Source: Youngiibacter multivorans (lineage in GTDB: Bacteria > Bacillota > Clostridia > Clostridiales > Clostridiaceae). From it: a stretch of DNA of 64,000 bases. The translations under genes were made by a program, and so were the position numbers. Position 1 is the stretch's first letter, and each line of letters begins with the position of its first letter. This document shows positions 7,122 to 16,186 of this stretch, piece after piece. The notes beneath the pieces are model-generated. The model was not told the DNA's origin, searched no databases, and saw only the letters and a program-made list of their open reading frames with translations. Where the stretch lies: NCBI RefSeq assembly GCF_017873395.1, contig NZ_JAGGKC010000003.1, forward strand, positions 84,757-148,756, given 5' to 3'.

Positions 7122-8722
7122 CCCTGGCTGCACTCATTGAATGCCTGATGATTCAGGCTCTTTGTGCAGGTATTTCACCAGGAGCCATATTCCTTTGCAT
7201 GGTATCTGCTTCAATACCGTTAACGAGATATGGCAGAAGTGTACTGATCATTCCGGCAGCTGCAGCAGCGGCTGCTTTTCTGTCGGTAAATTTGTATTAC
7301 AGCGCTCCAATCCCTGAATCAGTGAGGATTGGCAGAATTTATTCATACAGGGCAGAGGGAACGGCAGCGGGAAGGAAATATCTGGTTGAAGGAATCGAAG
7401 AAGGTTTGAAGGAAGGCGACATCATATCAGGGAGATTCGTTTATGAGGCAATGCCAATCAACAAGGATGGATACATTGGCAAATTGGTTTTTTCTGACTA
7501 CAGGATTTCAATCGATTTAGTCAGCTGTGTCAAGCGATTTAGAGCTGATCTGGGAGAAAACCTGAAAGAGTGGTACGGGTACGACCGCGGCAGCCTCATG
7601 GGCTCTCTTGTGCTGGGCTACAGGACTGAATTGTCACCTGACAGGATGGCGACCATGGAATCCCTGGGAATCCTCCATATACTATCGATTTCAGGTTTTC
7701 ATATTGCCCTGCTTGAGAAGCTGTTCGAGAGGCTCAGGCTTAGGAGGTCAGGATTTGCTGCGATACTATTGTATGGAGCTGTGGTCGATTCTGTGCCATC
7801 CTACCGGGCGGTGCTCATGAGTATCTATAAAGCTATTGGAAGAGCAGCAGGGAGAGATCCAGACCCACTTACAGGCCTTGCAGCAAGCTTCATGATACAG
7901 GCTTCACTAAAACCTTACCTTGTGTTCAGCTACGGTTTCGCGTTAACTTATGTTTCAAGTCTTGGTATGATGCTCCTTGGAAAAAGGATTGGACGCAGGA
8001 TGACGTGGATGCCATCTTCATTAGGTTCATCACTGGCAACGACTGTATCTGCACTTGCGCTTTCATTTCCTTTCGTAGTGTCCATGTCTGGTGGAATGTC
8101 TGCCGGAGTCTTCGCAGGCAATATCGCCATGGTGCCGATATACACAGCGGTTACCTATGCTTCGTTTGCATCCGTGCTGCTCGGTCCGATAACTTTGGCA
8201 AGATTTATGCTCGAGCCGGTAACTTCCTCGATGATGGAGCTTGCACTCAGGGCTGGCGAAGCGGCTTCAGCCTTTTCCGCTGATTTGGGACTTCTCAGGA
8301 TCCTGATGTACTATCCTGCATTTCTTGCTGCAGGATGGATATCATTCAGGAAAAGGCGGTTCGGACTTCTATTCGCTTTTTTCATATGCGGTCTTTTGAT
8401 TTCAGTGCCTATTTTTGAAAGGGTAGAAATTATAAACGATTGGGGTGACTGTAAAGTAGTCGTATCCTCAGGATTCAGGACGGTTGTCATATCCGGGGAA
8501 AGGGTGCCTGAGGCCGGAGAGATAGCTCTCGAAAAACCAATATTCTTTACCCTTGGGGGCAGACGCGTTGAAATATCTAGAGGAACAGGCTGGAATAGCT
8601 TGCCAGAGGTCCGTGTAGAAGGGAAAAGACTTAAAATACCAACTGAAATGAGTTATTATAATGGTATGGCCGTTGAAGCGGATTTCATATTCATATTCGG
8701 AAAGGTATACAGGTTGAAATAA
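7109..8722 (+). CDS. comEC: ComEC/Rec2 DNA-uptake channel homologue, nuclease-like domain reduced to a stub
   Basis: A 537-residue polytopic membrane protein. It has two N-terminal membrane helices, a DUF4131-type extracellular part (about residues 55-150), then the Competence domain (about 165-430) with the hallmark 'ILSISGFHIALL' and many helices. Family members carry single-stranded DNA across the membrane during transformation. Most are 700-800 residues with a C-terminal metallo-beta-lactamase (MBL) domain. Here only about 100 residues follow the last helix, and the expected 'LDVGQGDA' strand appears as 'INDWGDCK' with no HxHxDH motif. The TTG start at 7109 lies inside the sigma factor gene; holA begins directly after the stop. 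Confidence 0.82.
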   Translation: MHSLALAALIECLMIQALCAGISPGAIFLCMVSASIPLTRYGRSVLIIPAAAAAAAFLSVNLYYSAPIPESVRIGRIYSYRAEGTAAGRKYLVEGIEEGLKEGDIISGRFVYEAMPINKDGYIGKLVFSDYRISIDLVSCVKRFRADLGENLKEWYGYDRGSLMGSLVLGYRTELSPDRMATMESLGILHILSISGFHIALLEKLFERLRLRRSGFAAILLYGAVVDSVPSYRAVLMSIYKAIGRAAGRDPDPLTGLAASFMIQASLKPYLVFSYGFALTYVSSLGMMLLGKRIGRRMTWMPSSLGSSLATTVSALALSFPFVVSMSGGMSAGVFAGNIAMVPIYTAVTYASFASVLLGPITLARFMLEPVTSSMMELALRAGEAASAFSADLGLLRILMYYPAFLAAGWISFRKRRFGLLFAFFICGLLISVPIFERVEIINDWGDCKVVVSSGFRTVVISGERVPEAGEIALEKPIFFTLGGRRVEISRGTGWNSLPEVRVEGKRLKIPTEMSYYNGMAVEADFIFIFGKVYRLK

Positions 8723-9775
8723 ATGGACTACAAGGAACTGGTCGGAACAGCAAGAAGAAAGGCAAAGAGGGCATACTTCATATATGGACAGGATGAACAG
8801 CTGATTTTCGAAGTCAGGAATGCGCTAAGGGAGGCTGTACTGGATGAGATTGGCGGAATGAACCACATTCGGCTGGATGGCACCAAGGCGACATATGATG
8901 ATGCGCTGAATGCACTGTCCACATACTCCATGTTCCCTGGTGGAATACTGGTGGAGATATCTAAATGCACATTCATGGACAAGGAGGCAGGAAACGATTC
9001 TCCCCTAAGGGATCTGGTCGCAGGATATCTGGAGAATCCAAGAGAGGACCTCTACTTTTTTGCATCCTACAAATATGACAATGAGCTTGAAAAGAAAAAT
9101 TTCTATCTCGATTCTTTGAAGAAGAAGATTTCAGGTGCAAGCATAATAGAGCACATAGACGCAGTTAAGCAGAAAGGAATGCCTGAATTTGTGGAGGAAG
9201 CCTTTTCAAAGAGGGGAGGAGCATTGCCAAAACCAATGGTATCTTTCATTGCTGACAATTTCAAGGGAAGCCTTCTGCAGTTGGAGAAGGAGGCTGATAA
9301 GCTGCTTGCTTATTCAGCAGGCAGAGAAATCACCAAAGCTGATGTTCTGAAGGTCATGACGATATCCGATGAGAGACATGTAATGAACCTATTGGACCTG
9401 ATCTTCACAGAAAGAGGCATTGGAAGGAACATAAGGGATATATTAAGCCTTCAGAATGACCTGATGTACAGGGGCGAAAAGCCTGAGGCAGTAATCGGCA
9501 TTATAGGCAGCAGGATCCGATTGCTTTTCGGATTGAGGCCATTGATAGAAGAGGGAAGGCCGATGACGGAAATCGCCTCGAAACTCCGGACTTCAAGCGC
9601 ATGGTACGCGGAGCGGATGAGCAGGATTTCAGGCTCCATTTCATACAAGGAATATTCACGGATATTCAGGATTCTGCTCGAAAGCGAGCTCACACTGAAG
9701 AGCAGCTCGGTAGATCCGGCATCGCTTCTTGAGGTTATGGTTCTTTCGATATGCGATGCAAAGGAAAACAGGTGA
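8723..9775 (+). CDS. holA: DNA polymerase III subunit delta
   Basis: A 350-residue delta subunit of the clamp loader, which opens the beta sliding clamp during replication. The N-terminal 'AYFIYGQDEQLIFE' and following AAA+-like fold, a middle 'RGGALPKPMVSFIADNF' region and a C-terminal helical collar ('SSSVDPASLLEVMVLSICD') match the HolA family. It is divergent in sequence, as usual for delta. It starts at the base after the comEC stop, the common comEC-holA arrangement of Firmicutes. Confidence 0.88.
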   Translation: MDYKELVGTARRKAKRAYFIYGQDEQLIFEVRNALREAVLDEIGGMNHIRLDGTKATYDDALNALSTYSMFPGGILVEISKCTFMDKEAGNDSPLRDLVAGYLENPREDLYFFASYKYDNELEKKNFYLDSLKKKISGASIIEHIDAVKQKGMPEFVEEAFSKRGGALPKPMVSFIADNFKGSLLQLEKEADKLLAYSAGREITKADVLKVMTISDERHVMNLLDLIFTERGIGRNIRDILSLQNDLMYRGEKPEAVIGIIGSRIRLLFGLRPLIEEGRPMTEIASKLRTSSAWYAERMSRISGSISYKEYSRIFRILLESELTLKSSSVDPASLLEVMVLSICDAKENR

Positions 9776-9783
9776 TTAGGATT

Positions 9784-10599
9784 ATGGGACGTTTTGATTT
9801 TTTCGTGTTAGAAATACCTGAGCTTCAGAGAGAAAGAATAATAAGGGTATATCTTCCGGATGGTTATGACAGGGGACGAAGGAGATATCCTGTAGTTTAC
9901 ATGCATGATGGGCAGAATCTATACCACAGCGAGGACTCGGCATATGGTGACATATGGGATGCGCAAGGTGCAGCAGACAGGCTCAGGGAAAAGGGGATGC
10001 CGGTAATAGTCGTAGGAATAGACAACGGAGGCGATGAAAGGCTTGACGAGTATTCTCCCTGGATATGCCCGCCCGCTGATAAGTTCGAGAAGGTCCACGG
10101 ACTCCAATGGTCTTTTGGAGGAAAAGGGTTTAAGTACGGCGAATTCCTGGTAAAAACCCTTAAGCCGCTGATTGATGACAAATACAGGACTAAGCCAGGC
10201 AGAAAATCAACAGCAGTCATGGGCTCATCAATGGGGGGCTACATATCAATCTACATAGGTACCAGGTATCCTGAAATTTTTTCGATGATCGGTGCCATGT
10301 CAACCTCAGTATGGGTTGAAGAGAAAAAGCTTTTGGATACAATCAGGGAGTCAAAGCTTAAATATCCTATGAAATGGTACCTCGATGTAGGAACGAATGA
10401 AGCAGGTGACAGGAGAAAGAGAATACTGAACAGAGGCTATGTCGACGGGTCGGTAAGGGTATATGGGACTCTGAGGGAGAAGGGGCTGTCAGACGATGAT
10501 GTCAGGCTGTTCATAGATGACGGAGCTCTTCACAATGAAAAGGAATGGGCAAAGAGGCTTCCGGAAGCACTGGAGTTCCTGTTCGGGTTGAGCAGGTGA
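9784..10599 (+). CDS. Putative esterase (Fes/esterase D-type alpha/beta hydrolase)
   Basis: A 271-residue alpha/beta hydrolase of the putative esterase family (PF00756). The segments 'YPVVYMHDGQNLY' near residue 38 and the nucleophile elbow 'MGSSMGG' near residue 146 are typical. A late Asp near 'YLDVGTNEAGD' and His in 'DGALHNEKEW' can complete the triad. Natural substrates range from siderophore esters to glycan acyl groups, so the substrate is open. ATG 9784, preceded by AGGTGATTAGG, is chosen over the ATG at 9751 inside holA. The gene overlaps the next hydrolase gene at a GTGA junction. Confidence 0.75.
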   Translation: MGRFDFFVLEIPELQRERIIRVYLPDGYDRGRRRYPVVYMHDGQNLYHSEDSAYGDIWDAQGAADRLREKGMPVIVVGIDNGGDERLDEYSPWICPPADKFEKVHGLQWSFGGKGFKYGEFLVKTLKPLIDDKYRTKPGRKSTAVMGSSMGGYISIYIGTRYPEIFSMIGAMSTSVWVEEKKLLDTIRESKLKYPMKWYLDVGTNEAGDRRKRILNRGYVDGSVRVYGTLREKGLSDDDVRLFIDDGALHNEKEWAKRLPEALEFLFGLSR

Positions 10600-11300
10600 C
10601 ACAAGGAAATGCAACCAGGATGAAGTGCCTTGTCCTGCATGGTTTCGGAGGCGGCGTGCACGAGGTTGCAAACCTTGTGGAAAAGCTTGAAAAATCAGGA
10701 TTCATAGTGGCATGTCCGACTCTGCATGGCCACTCTGGTGATTTGAAGGAATTTGGTAATTCGACCTGCGAGGACTGGATTGAATCAGCTGAAGAAGCTT
10801 TGGACGAACTTGAGAGCGATGGAGACAAAGCAGCAGTTATCGGGTTTTCGATGGGAGGCCTTATTGCTGCCAATCTTTCAGAAAGGCACGACTTAAGTTC
10901 GGTGGTAATGATAAACACACCGATCTATTACTGGAACATACCACAGGTCATGACCAATCTTTTGGATGATCTGAAGGGCAGGAAACTTGATAATACAAGA
11001 CGGTATCTTCAGGCAAAGCGAAATTCACCGATTCCATCGATGCTTCAGTTTCTGAGGCTGCTTAGAGATTCAAAGCCTAAAATCGGTGGAATCAAGTGTC
11101 CATTGCTCGTCATTCAGGCAAGGGATGACGACACCACAAGAATTGGCAGCGCATCATACATATACAGTCATGTGGATTCGGACAGAAAGAGCCTCAGATA
11201 CTTAAAGGAAGGCGGACATGTCGTTCTTAACAGCTCATCATGTGATGAAGCCTGCGATTGCGTATTGGAGTTCCTGGAGGGTAAGAAGTGCATCGGATAG
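10596..11300 (+). CDS. Carboxylesterase-like alpha/beta hydrolase
   Basis: A protein of about 234 residues resembling the Est30-type carboxylesterase/monoacylglycerol lipase group. It has an oxyanion-hole HGFGG near the N-terminus, nucleophile 'GFSMGG', an aspartate in 'IQARDDDTT' and a histidine in 'EGGHVVLNSS', a complete Ser-Asp-His triad. No signal peptide, so it is probably cytoplasmic. The GTG at 10596 overlaps the stop of the preceding gene (GTGA); the ATG at 10620 is an alternative giving 226 residues. It faces rpsT across a shared terminator. Confidence 0.75.
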   Translation: MTQGNATRMKCLVLHGFGGGVHEVANLVEKLEKSGFIVACPTLHGHSGDLKEFGNSTCEDWIESAEEALDELESDGDKAAVIGFSMGGLIAANLSERHDLSSVVMINTPIYYWNIPQVMTNLLDDLKGRKLDNTRRYLQAKRNSPIPSMLQFLRLLRDSKPKIGGIKCPLLVIQARDDDTTRIGSASYIYSHVDSDRKSLRYLKEGGHVVLNSSSCDEACDCVLEFLEGKKCIG

Positions 11301-11362
11301 GTCTTGAATATTTGTGTAAAAATTGAATTCATAGGGATGCTGAAGTTTTAGGGCAAATAAAT

Positions 11363-11390
11363 AAACCGGTCAAATGACCGGTTTTATTTA
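11363..11390. terminator. Bidirectional terminator between the hydrolase gene and rpsT
   Basis: AAACCGGTCA at 11363-11372 pairs perfectly with TGACCGGTTT at 11375-11384, with A/T-rich tracts on both sides. It can end transcription of the plus-strand hydrolase and the minus-strand rpsT gene. Confidence 0.85.
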
Positions 11391-11654
11391 TTATGCCATA
11401 GCATTGAGTTTTGCAGCCAACCTGGACTTCTTTCTTGAAGCCATGTTCTTGTGGATTATGCCCTTGCTTGCAGCCATGTCAAGTGACTTAGTAGCAGCTG
11501 TAAAAAGCACTGCTGCGCTTTCCTTGTTGCCTTCAGCTACTGCTGCCTCATACTTCTTTATGGAAGTTTTGAGTGCGGACTTAACCATCTTGTTTCTCAT
11601 TGTCTTAGTCTCTGTGACTCTTATCCTCTTGATAGATGATTTGATATTTGCCAT
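11391..11654 (-). CDS. rpsT: 30S ribosomal protein S20
   Basis: An 87-residue, Lys/Ala-rich helical protein with the S20 start MANIKSSIKR and the conserved 'NKMVKSALKT' and 'GIIHKNMASRKKSRLA' segments. It binds 16S rRNA in the body of the small subunit. GGAGGGGGTG lies just before the ATG. It is a single-gene unit with its own promoter and a leader of about 100 bases. The gene is transcribed against holA and the two hydrolase genes. Confidence 0.96.
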   Translation of the reverse strand: MANIKSSIKRIRVTETKTMRNKMVKSALKTSIKKYEAAVAEGNKESAAVLFTAATKSLDMAASKGIIHKNMASRKKSRLAAKLNAMA

Positions 11655-11755
11655 TGTTTCACCCCCTCCGGTTTGATTGTGCGGGTGCGGAACGACCGCT
11701 CCCTTAAGGGTCTCAACGCCGATTTTGGGGAAACCTGCAATTGAGTGGTTTATAA
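11655..11755 (-). promoter_or_regulatory. rpsT mRNA leader
   Basis: About 100 bases between the predicted start point and the rpsT ATG. It contains CCCTTAAGGG and neighbouring GC-rich sequence that could fold near the ribosome binding site. S20 represses its own translation in Escherichia coli, so autoregulation is plausible; no known leader motif is recognised here. Confidence 0.35.
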
Positions 11756-11762
11756 CATGAGT

Positions 11763-11791
11763 ATTATAGCATTTAAGGGATTTGCTTTCAA
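11763..11791 (-). promoter_or_regulatory. Sigma-A-type promoter of rpsT
   Basis: On the minus strand, TTGAAA (11791-11786), a 17-base spacer and TATAAT (11768-11763), the near-consensus expected for a ribosomal protein gene. Confidence 0.75.
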
Positions 11792-11885
11792 GAGAAAAGA
11801 AAATAAAGATTCACTCCGTTTTCAATGTTTTTCAATGTTTTCATTGCATCGGGTATGAAAACATAAAAAGAGAATATTGCGCATC

Positions 11886-11898
11886 CATGTGTTATAAT
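11886..11898 (+). promoter_or_regulatory. Extended -10 promoter of lepA-hemW
   Basis: CATGTGTTATAAT contains the TGnTATAAT extended -10 with no good -35 at the normal distance. The same 13-base pattern recurs before yebC and before the CPBP protease gene. Confidence 0.55.
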
Positions 11899-11929
11899 TT
11901 ATGCTGAGATGATTTACGAGGTGAACAAG

Positions 11930-13732
11930 ATGGGAAGCGAAAGACAAAAACACATCAGAAACTTTTCCATAGTCGCGCATATCGACCATGGCAAAAGCAC
12001 TCTGGCAGACAGACTCATCGAGTACACTGGGACTCTGACGACGAGGGAAATGGAGACTCAGGTACTGGACAATATGGAGCTTGAACAGGAAAGAGGAATT
12101 ACAATAAAGGCTCAGGCTGTAAGGCTGATATACAAAAGGGAAGACGGGGAATATATCCTTAATCTCATAGACACTCCGGGTCATGTGGATTTTAACTACG
12201 AGGTATCAAGGAGTCTACAAGCTTGCGAAGGAGCGATACTTGTTGTTGATTCGACTCAGGGAATCCAGGCACAGACGCTGGCTAACTGCTATCTGGCCAT
12301 GGGCAATGACCTGGAGATCGTACCAGTCATAAATAAGATAGACCTTCCGTCAGCAAGGGTTGATGAGGTCGTCAAGGAGATAGAGGATGTCATCGGACTT
12401 GAAGCACACACTGCTCCGAAGGTTTCAGCGAAGACTGGACTCAACATTGTCGATGTCCTCGATGCAGTAGTTGACAGAGTACCTGCTCCAAAAGGAGAGG
12501 ATGATGCACCGCTCAAAGCGCTGATATTCGATTCATACTACGACTCCTACAAGGGAGTAGTGGCATATGTAAGGGTAAAGGAAGGCGTGATTTTTCCAGG
12601 AAAGAAGATCAAGTTCATGGCTTCCAACAAGATATATGAGGTTACCGAAGTGGGTGTATTCACTCCCGGCATGTTGCCGGTTGAGATGCTTTATTCCGGT
12701 GATGTCGGTTATGTTACCGGATCCATCAAGAATGTCAGGGATGCCAGGGTTGGAGATACGATTACGGATGCTGTGAATCCTGCAAAAGAAGCTCTTCCGG
12801 GGTATAAGAAAGCGATACCGATGGTTTTCTCGGGCATATATCCAATAGACGGAGCAAAGTACGAGGAGCTTAAGGAAGCACTTGAGAAGCTGCAGCTTAA
12901 CGATGCGGCGCTTTCCTTCGAATATGAGAATTCCGTTGCGCTTGGATTTGGATTCAGATGCGGATTCCTTGGACTGCTCCATATGGAGATAATACAGGAG
13001 AGGATAGAACGTGAATTCAACATAGACATCATTACTACGGCACCTTCAGTCATTTACAAGGTGTTCAGGACAGATGGAGATGTAGTTGAGATTACCAATC
13101 CGACGAATCTTCCATCACCCAATGAAATTGAGTATATGGAAGAGCCTGTGGTAAAGGCCTCAATAATTACACCGACAGAGTATGTCGGGGCTGTAATGGA
13201 CCTATGCCAGACAAGAAGAGGCACATATCTCAACATGGAGTATATTGAGCAGACAAGGGCTGTACTTAACTACATACTTCCGCTGAATGAGATAATATAT
13301 GACTTTTTCGATACCCTGAAATCAAGGACCAGAGGCTATGCATCCCTTGACTATGAAATCAGCGGCTACCAGAGGACTATCCTTGTCAAGTTGGACATAC
13401 TTCTCAACAGCGAGTTAGTTGATGCACTTTCCATGATTGTTCCTGAAGACAGGGCATATACCAAGGGGAGGAACATCACTGAAAAGCTCAAGGAAGTCAT
13501 TCCAAGGCAGATGTTCGAAATACCGATACAGGCAGCAATCGGATCCAAGATAATCGCAAGGGAGACCGTCAAGGCAATGAGGAAGGACGTTCTTGCAAAG
13601 TGTTACGGTGGAGATATTTCGAGAAAGAAGAAGCTGCTTGAAAAACAGAAGGAAGGCAAGAAGAGAATGAGACAGGTCGGTTCCGTAGAGGTTCCTCAGG
13701 ACGCATTCATGGCTGTCCTGAAGGTTGAGTAA
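11930..13732 (+). CDS. lepA: Elongation factor 4 (LepA), ribosome back-translocase GTPase
   Basis: A 600-residue translational GTPase. G1 is 'AHIDHGKST' near residue 18, G3 is DTPGH, G4 is NKID, followed by EF-G-like domains and the LepA-specific C-terminal domain ('GGDISRKKKLLEKQKEGKKR'). It acts on stalled or mistranslocated ribosomes and helps 30S assembly. The ATG at 11930 is preferred to the one at 11909 because GAGGTG (11918-11923) lies six bases upstream. The stop overlaps the hemW start. Confidence 0.96.
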   Translation: MGSERQKHIRNFSIVAHIDHGKSTLADRLIEYTGTLTTREMETQVLDNMELEQERGITIKAQAVRLIYKREDGEYILNLIDTPGHVDFNYEVSRSLQACEGAILVVDSTQGIQAQTLANCYLAMGNDLEIVPVINKIDLPSARVDEVVKEIEDVIGLEAHTAPKVSAKTGLNIVDVLDAVVDRVPAPKGEDDAPLKALIFDSYYDSYKGVVAYVRVKEGVIFPGKKIKFMASNKIYEVTEVGVFTPGMLPVEMLYSGDVGYVTGSIKNVRDARVGDTITDAVNPAKEALPGYKKAIPMVFSGIYPIDGAKYEELKEALEKLQLNDAALSFEYENSVALGFGFRCGFLGLLHMEIIQERIEREFNIDIITTAPSVIYKVFRTDGDVVEITNPTNLPSPNEIEYMEEPVVKASIITPTEYVGAVMDLCQTRRGTYLNMEYIEQTRAVLNYILPLNEIIYDFFDTLKSRTRGYASLDYEISGYQRTILVKLDILLNSELVDALSMIVPEDRAYTKGRNITEKLKEVIPRQMFEIPIQAAIGSKIIARETVKAMRKDVLAKCYGGDISRKKKLLEKQKEGKKRMRQVGSVEVPQDAFMAVLKVE

Positions 13733-14864
13733 CTTGGACAGGCTCGGACTCTATATCCACATACCATTCTGCGAAAAGAAATGCTACTACTGTGATTTTG
13801 CATCATATTCAGGCAAAAAAGCCCTTGTAGTGCCATATATCAATGCACTCGCTAAGGAGATTGATGTAAAGACAAAGGGCAGGCGTTTCGACACCATATT
13901 CATAGGGGGAGGGACTCCCTCATATCTGTCAGCTGAGGAACTTGGCATGCTGTCAAACATTCTCTCAAGGGTTTCAAGGACAGTGGATTGCGAGTTTACC
14001 ATGGAGTGCAATCCCGGAAATATTACAAAAGAGAAGGCCGAGGTTCTGAAGGTCATGGGTGTGAACAGGATATCAATAGGGCTTCAGTCGTCAAATGACA
14101 CTCTGCTGATGGATATCGGAAGAATTCATACATTCAGGGAATTTCGCGAGAATTTCCTGATGCTGAGAGAAGCTGGATTCAACAATATCAATATTGACAT
14201 AATATATGGGCTGCCAGGTGAGACTCTCAAGATGCTTGGCAAGACGCTTGATGATGCGGCTAAGCTTGAACCAGAGCATATTTCCTGCTATTCTCTCATA
14301 ATCGAGGAGAATACGCAGTTCTACGAGAGAAGGCGAAGAAATACTCTGTCATTGCCGGATGAGGATACTGAGGATGCCATGAAGGACCTTGTAAGGTCAA
14401 GATTGAATGAACTTGAATTCTTGAGGTATGAGATTTCAAACTATGCAAAGGAAGGCTATGAGTGCAGGCATAACAGGCTTTACTGGGAATTCGGTGAATA
14501 CATTGGCTGTGGTGCAGCAGCACATGAATTCATTGGAGGCTTCAGGCGTGAAAATATAAGGACAGTAGAAGGCTACATCAGGGCGATTGAGGCCAATGGG
14601 GATCCTTCAGTAAGGGTCCATGAAAATTCAAGGGAAGACAGCATTGAGGAATTCCTGTTCATGGGAATGAGACTTGTTGATGGAATCTCCCTGAGCAGTT
14701 TTAGGAAGAGGTTTTCTGAAGACCTGATGGATATTTTTGGGGATGTCTTGAGAAAGCATGTCAGGGATGGACTTCTGGTTTTAGAAGGCGACAACATGAG
14801 ATTCACTGAAAAGGGAATGGACCTTTCAAACCATGTACTTAGCGACATGATCCTGACTGCCTGA
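13725..14864 (+). CDS. hemW: Radical SAM heme chaperone HemW
   Basis: A 379-residue radical SAM protein of the HemN-like HemW group. The cluster motif is 'CEKKCYYCDF' near residue 16, followed by 'GGGTPSYLS' and the HemN C-terminal domain. HemW lacks coproporphyrinogen oxidase activity in studied species and acts in heme handling. It starts with TTG at 13725, overlapping the lepA stop. In many Firmicutes the hrcA-grpE-dnaK operon follows; here a terminator and unrelated minus-strand genes follow. Confidence 0.92.
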   Translation: MSNLDRLGLYIHIPFCEKKCYYCDFASYSGKKALVVPYINALAKEIDVKTKGRRFDTIFIGGGTPSYLSAEELGMLSNILSRVSRTVDCEFTMECNPGNITKEKAEVLKVMGVNRISIGLQSSNDTLLMDIGRIHTFREFRENFLMLREAGFNNINIDIIYGLPGETLKMLGKTLDDAAKLEPEHISCYSLIIEENTQFYERRRRNTLSLPDEDTEDAMKDLVRSRLNELEFLRYEISNYAKEGYECRHNRLYWEFGEYIGCGAAAHEFIGGFRRENIRTVEGYIRAIEANGDPSVRVHENSREDSIEEFLFMGMRLVDGISLSSFRKRFSEDLMDIFGDVLRKHVRDGLLVLEGDNMRFTEKGMDLSNHVLSDMILTA

Positions 14865-14881
14865 ATGTTATTCAATATAAA

Positions 14882-14918
14882 AAAATGAGAAGGGAGGCTA
14901 AGCCTCTCTTCTCATTTT
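14882..14918. terminator. Bidirectional terminator between hemW and the DUF1576 gene
   Basis: An 18-bp stem with one G-T pair and almost no loop (left arm 14882-14899, right arm 14901-14918), T-rich on the plus strand and A-rich before it. The stop codon of the minus-strand DUF1576 gene lies within the right arm. Confidence 0.85.
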
Positions 14919-16186
14919 ACAGTTCCGGTCTTATTTCCTCTTAATGCTTCAATCAGCGGAACCATTACAGCAGCAATGAAGCCGCCTGAAAAGCCATTGT
15001 TGTATAGATTCACTCCGCCATGGACATATCCGATGTTCGATACTACCGACATATGGGCAAGACCAGCGAGTATCCCATAGAACCAGCCGTAGTGACCGGA
15101 AATGGGGGCAAGGGTTGTGCCAAACAGTGCAGCGAGGAGAGCACCTGTTGAATTGGTGTCACTGATATGCAGGGTAGTTGCAAGAAATACTCCCGCAAGC
15201 ACAGGGACAGTGTTCCTCGGATGCTTACCTGATGCTGAAAAACCAGCTATGGTAAAGATTCCTCCCATTATCGGACCGTTCAGCTGCCCTCCGACAAGTA
15301 GAACGTAGCAGGTAGCTATTGTACTCATGATTGCCATGTTTATCAGGACTGCCCCGAATCCGCCGATTGCAATCAGGTCGGTCCCTCTGCCCGAGCTCTC
15401 CAGAATCCTTTTGAATCCATCAAGGCTCCAGCTGCACCGTGAAAGCCCAATGAACAGCATCACGTTTGCAATCGTAAAGATAAAGATTCCCATCTGAATA
15501 TTATAGCCGGAGGCTGTAATATTAATGGCAGGACTATCAAAACCAAAACCTCGCAGCAAACCCATCATGAACATGCCAATTATTCCTGCGGTGAATCCAA
15601 TGTTGTACAGGTTGAATCCTTGATGAAACCTGATGAACTGAGCAGCAAGAGGAGGGATCATTATACCGGCGGCTATTCCTGCCAGATTTCCAAATACGAT
15701 GCCAAGAGGAAGGGGGAGTCCCAGACCGAAAGTGATGAGACTTGTCAGCGGTCCCAGAGTTGTCCCAAAAAGGGCAAAGATAATATTATTTGAAAACCTA
15801 TCCTTCTCATACTTTGAATACAGATATATTCCCAGTGGTACAGCCCATGAATTGTACAGGTTCTTTCCAAAGAATGAAAAACCTGCAAGTGTCAGATATG
15901 CTGCTACCATCGGTCCTGAAAGCTCTTTTTTCGCCCGCCTTGATATTCCCAGGCCTAGTATCAGCAGAAGACCGCTGTTCATGAATGCAGCCCCTGGATT
16001 TCCTATGACAAAATAGTCGGAGATCAACGTGCTGGGAGATATCATTATCCTGTAGAGTCCGGATACTATTTCAGAAGGTGAATTAAGGACCAGTGAAAAT
16101 ATCATTTCAATTAACGCAATAATATAGAGAAACATGTACCTTTCGCCATGAGGAAGGTCTGGAGACAGTCTTTTCAATATTCTCAT
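14912..16186 (-). CDS. DUF1576 polytopic membrane protein
   Basis: A 424-residue membrane protein with about ten hydrophobic helices and an internal two-fold look: 'FALFGTTLGPLTSL' near residue 145 and 'AALFGTTLAPISGHYG' near 345, and 'GFNLYNIGFTAG' paired with 'GVNLYNNGFSGG'. This matches the DUF1576 family, of unknown function. The repeated GTTL-x-P and LYN-x-GF motifs in inverted halves resemble those of small-molecule channels or transporters, which is inference. It overlaps yaaA by 4 bases (ATGA), so the two are translated from one mRNA. Confidence 0.78.
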   Translation of the reverse strand: MRILKRLSPDLPHGERYMFLYIIALIEMIFSLVLNSPSEIVSGLYRIMISPSTLISDYFVIGNPGAAFMNSGLLLILGLGISRRAKKELSGPMVAAYLTLAGFSFFGKNLYNSWAVPLGIYLYSKYEKDRFSNNIIFALFGTTLGPLTSLITFGLGLPLPLGIVFGNLAGIAAGIMIPPLAAQFIRFHQGFNLYNIGFTAGIIGMFMMGLLRGFGFDSPAINITASGYNIQMGIFIFTIANVMLFIGLSRCSWSLDGFKRILESSGRGTDLIAIGGFGAVLINMAIMSTIATCYVLLVGGQLNGPIMGGIFTIAGFSASGKHPRNTVPVLAGVFLATTLHISDTNSTGALLAALFGTTLAPISGHYGWFYGILAGLAHMSVVSNIGYVHGGVNLYNNGFSGGFIAAVMVPLIEALRGNKTGTVK

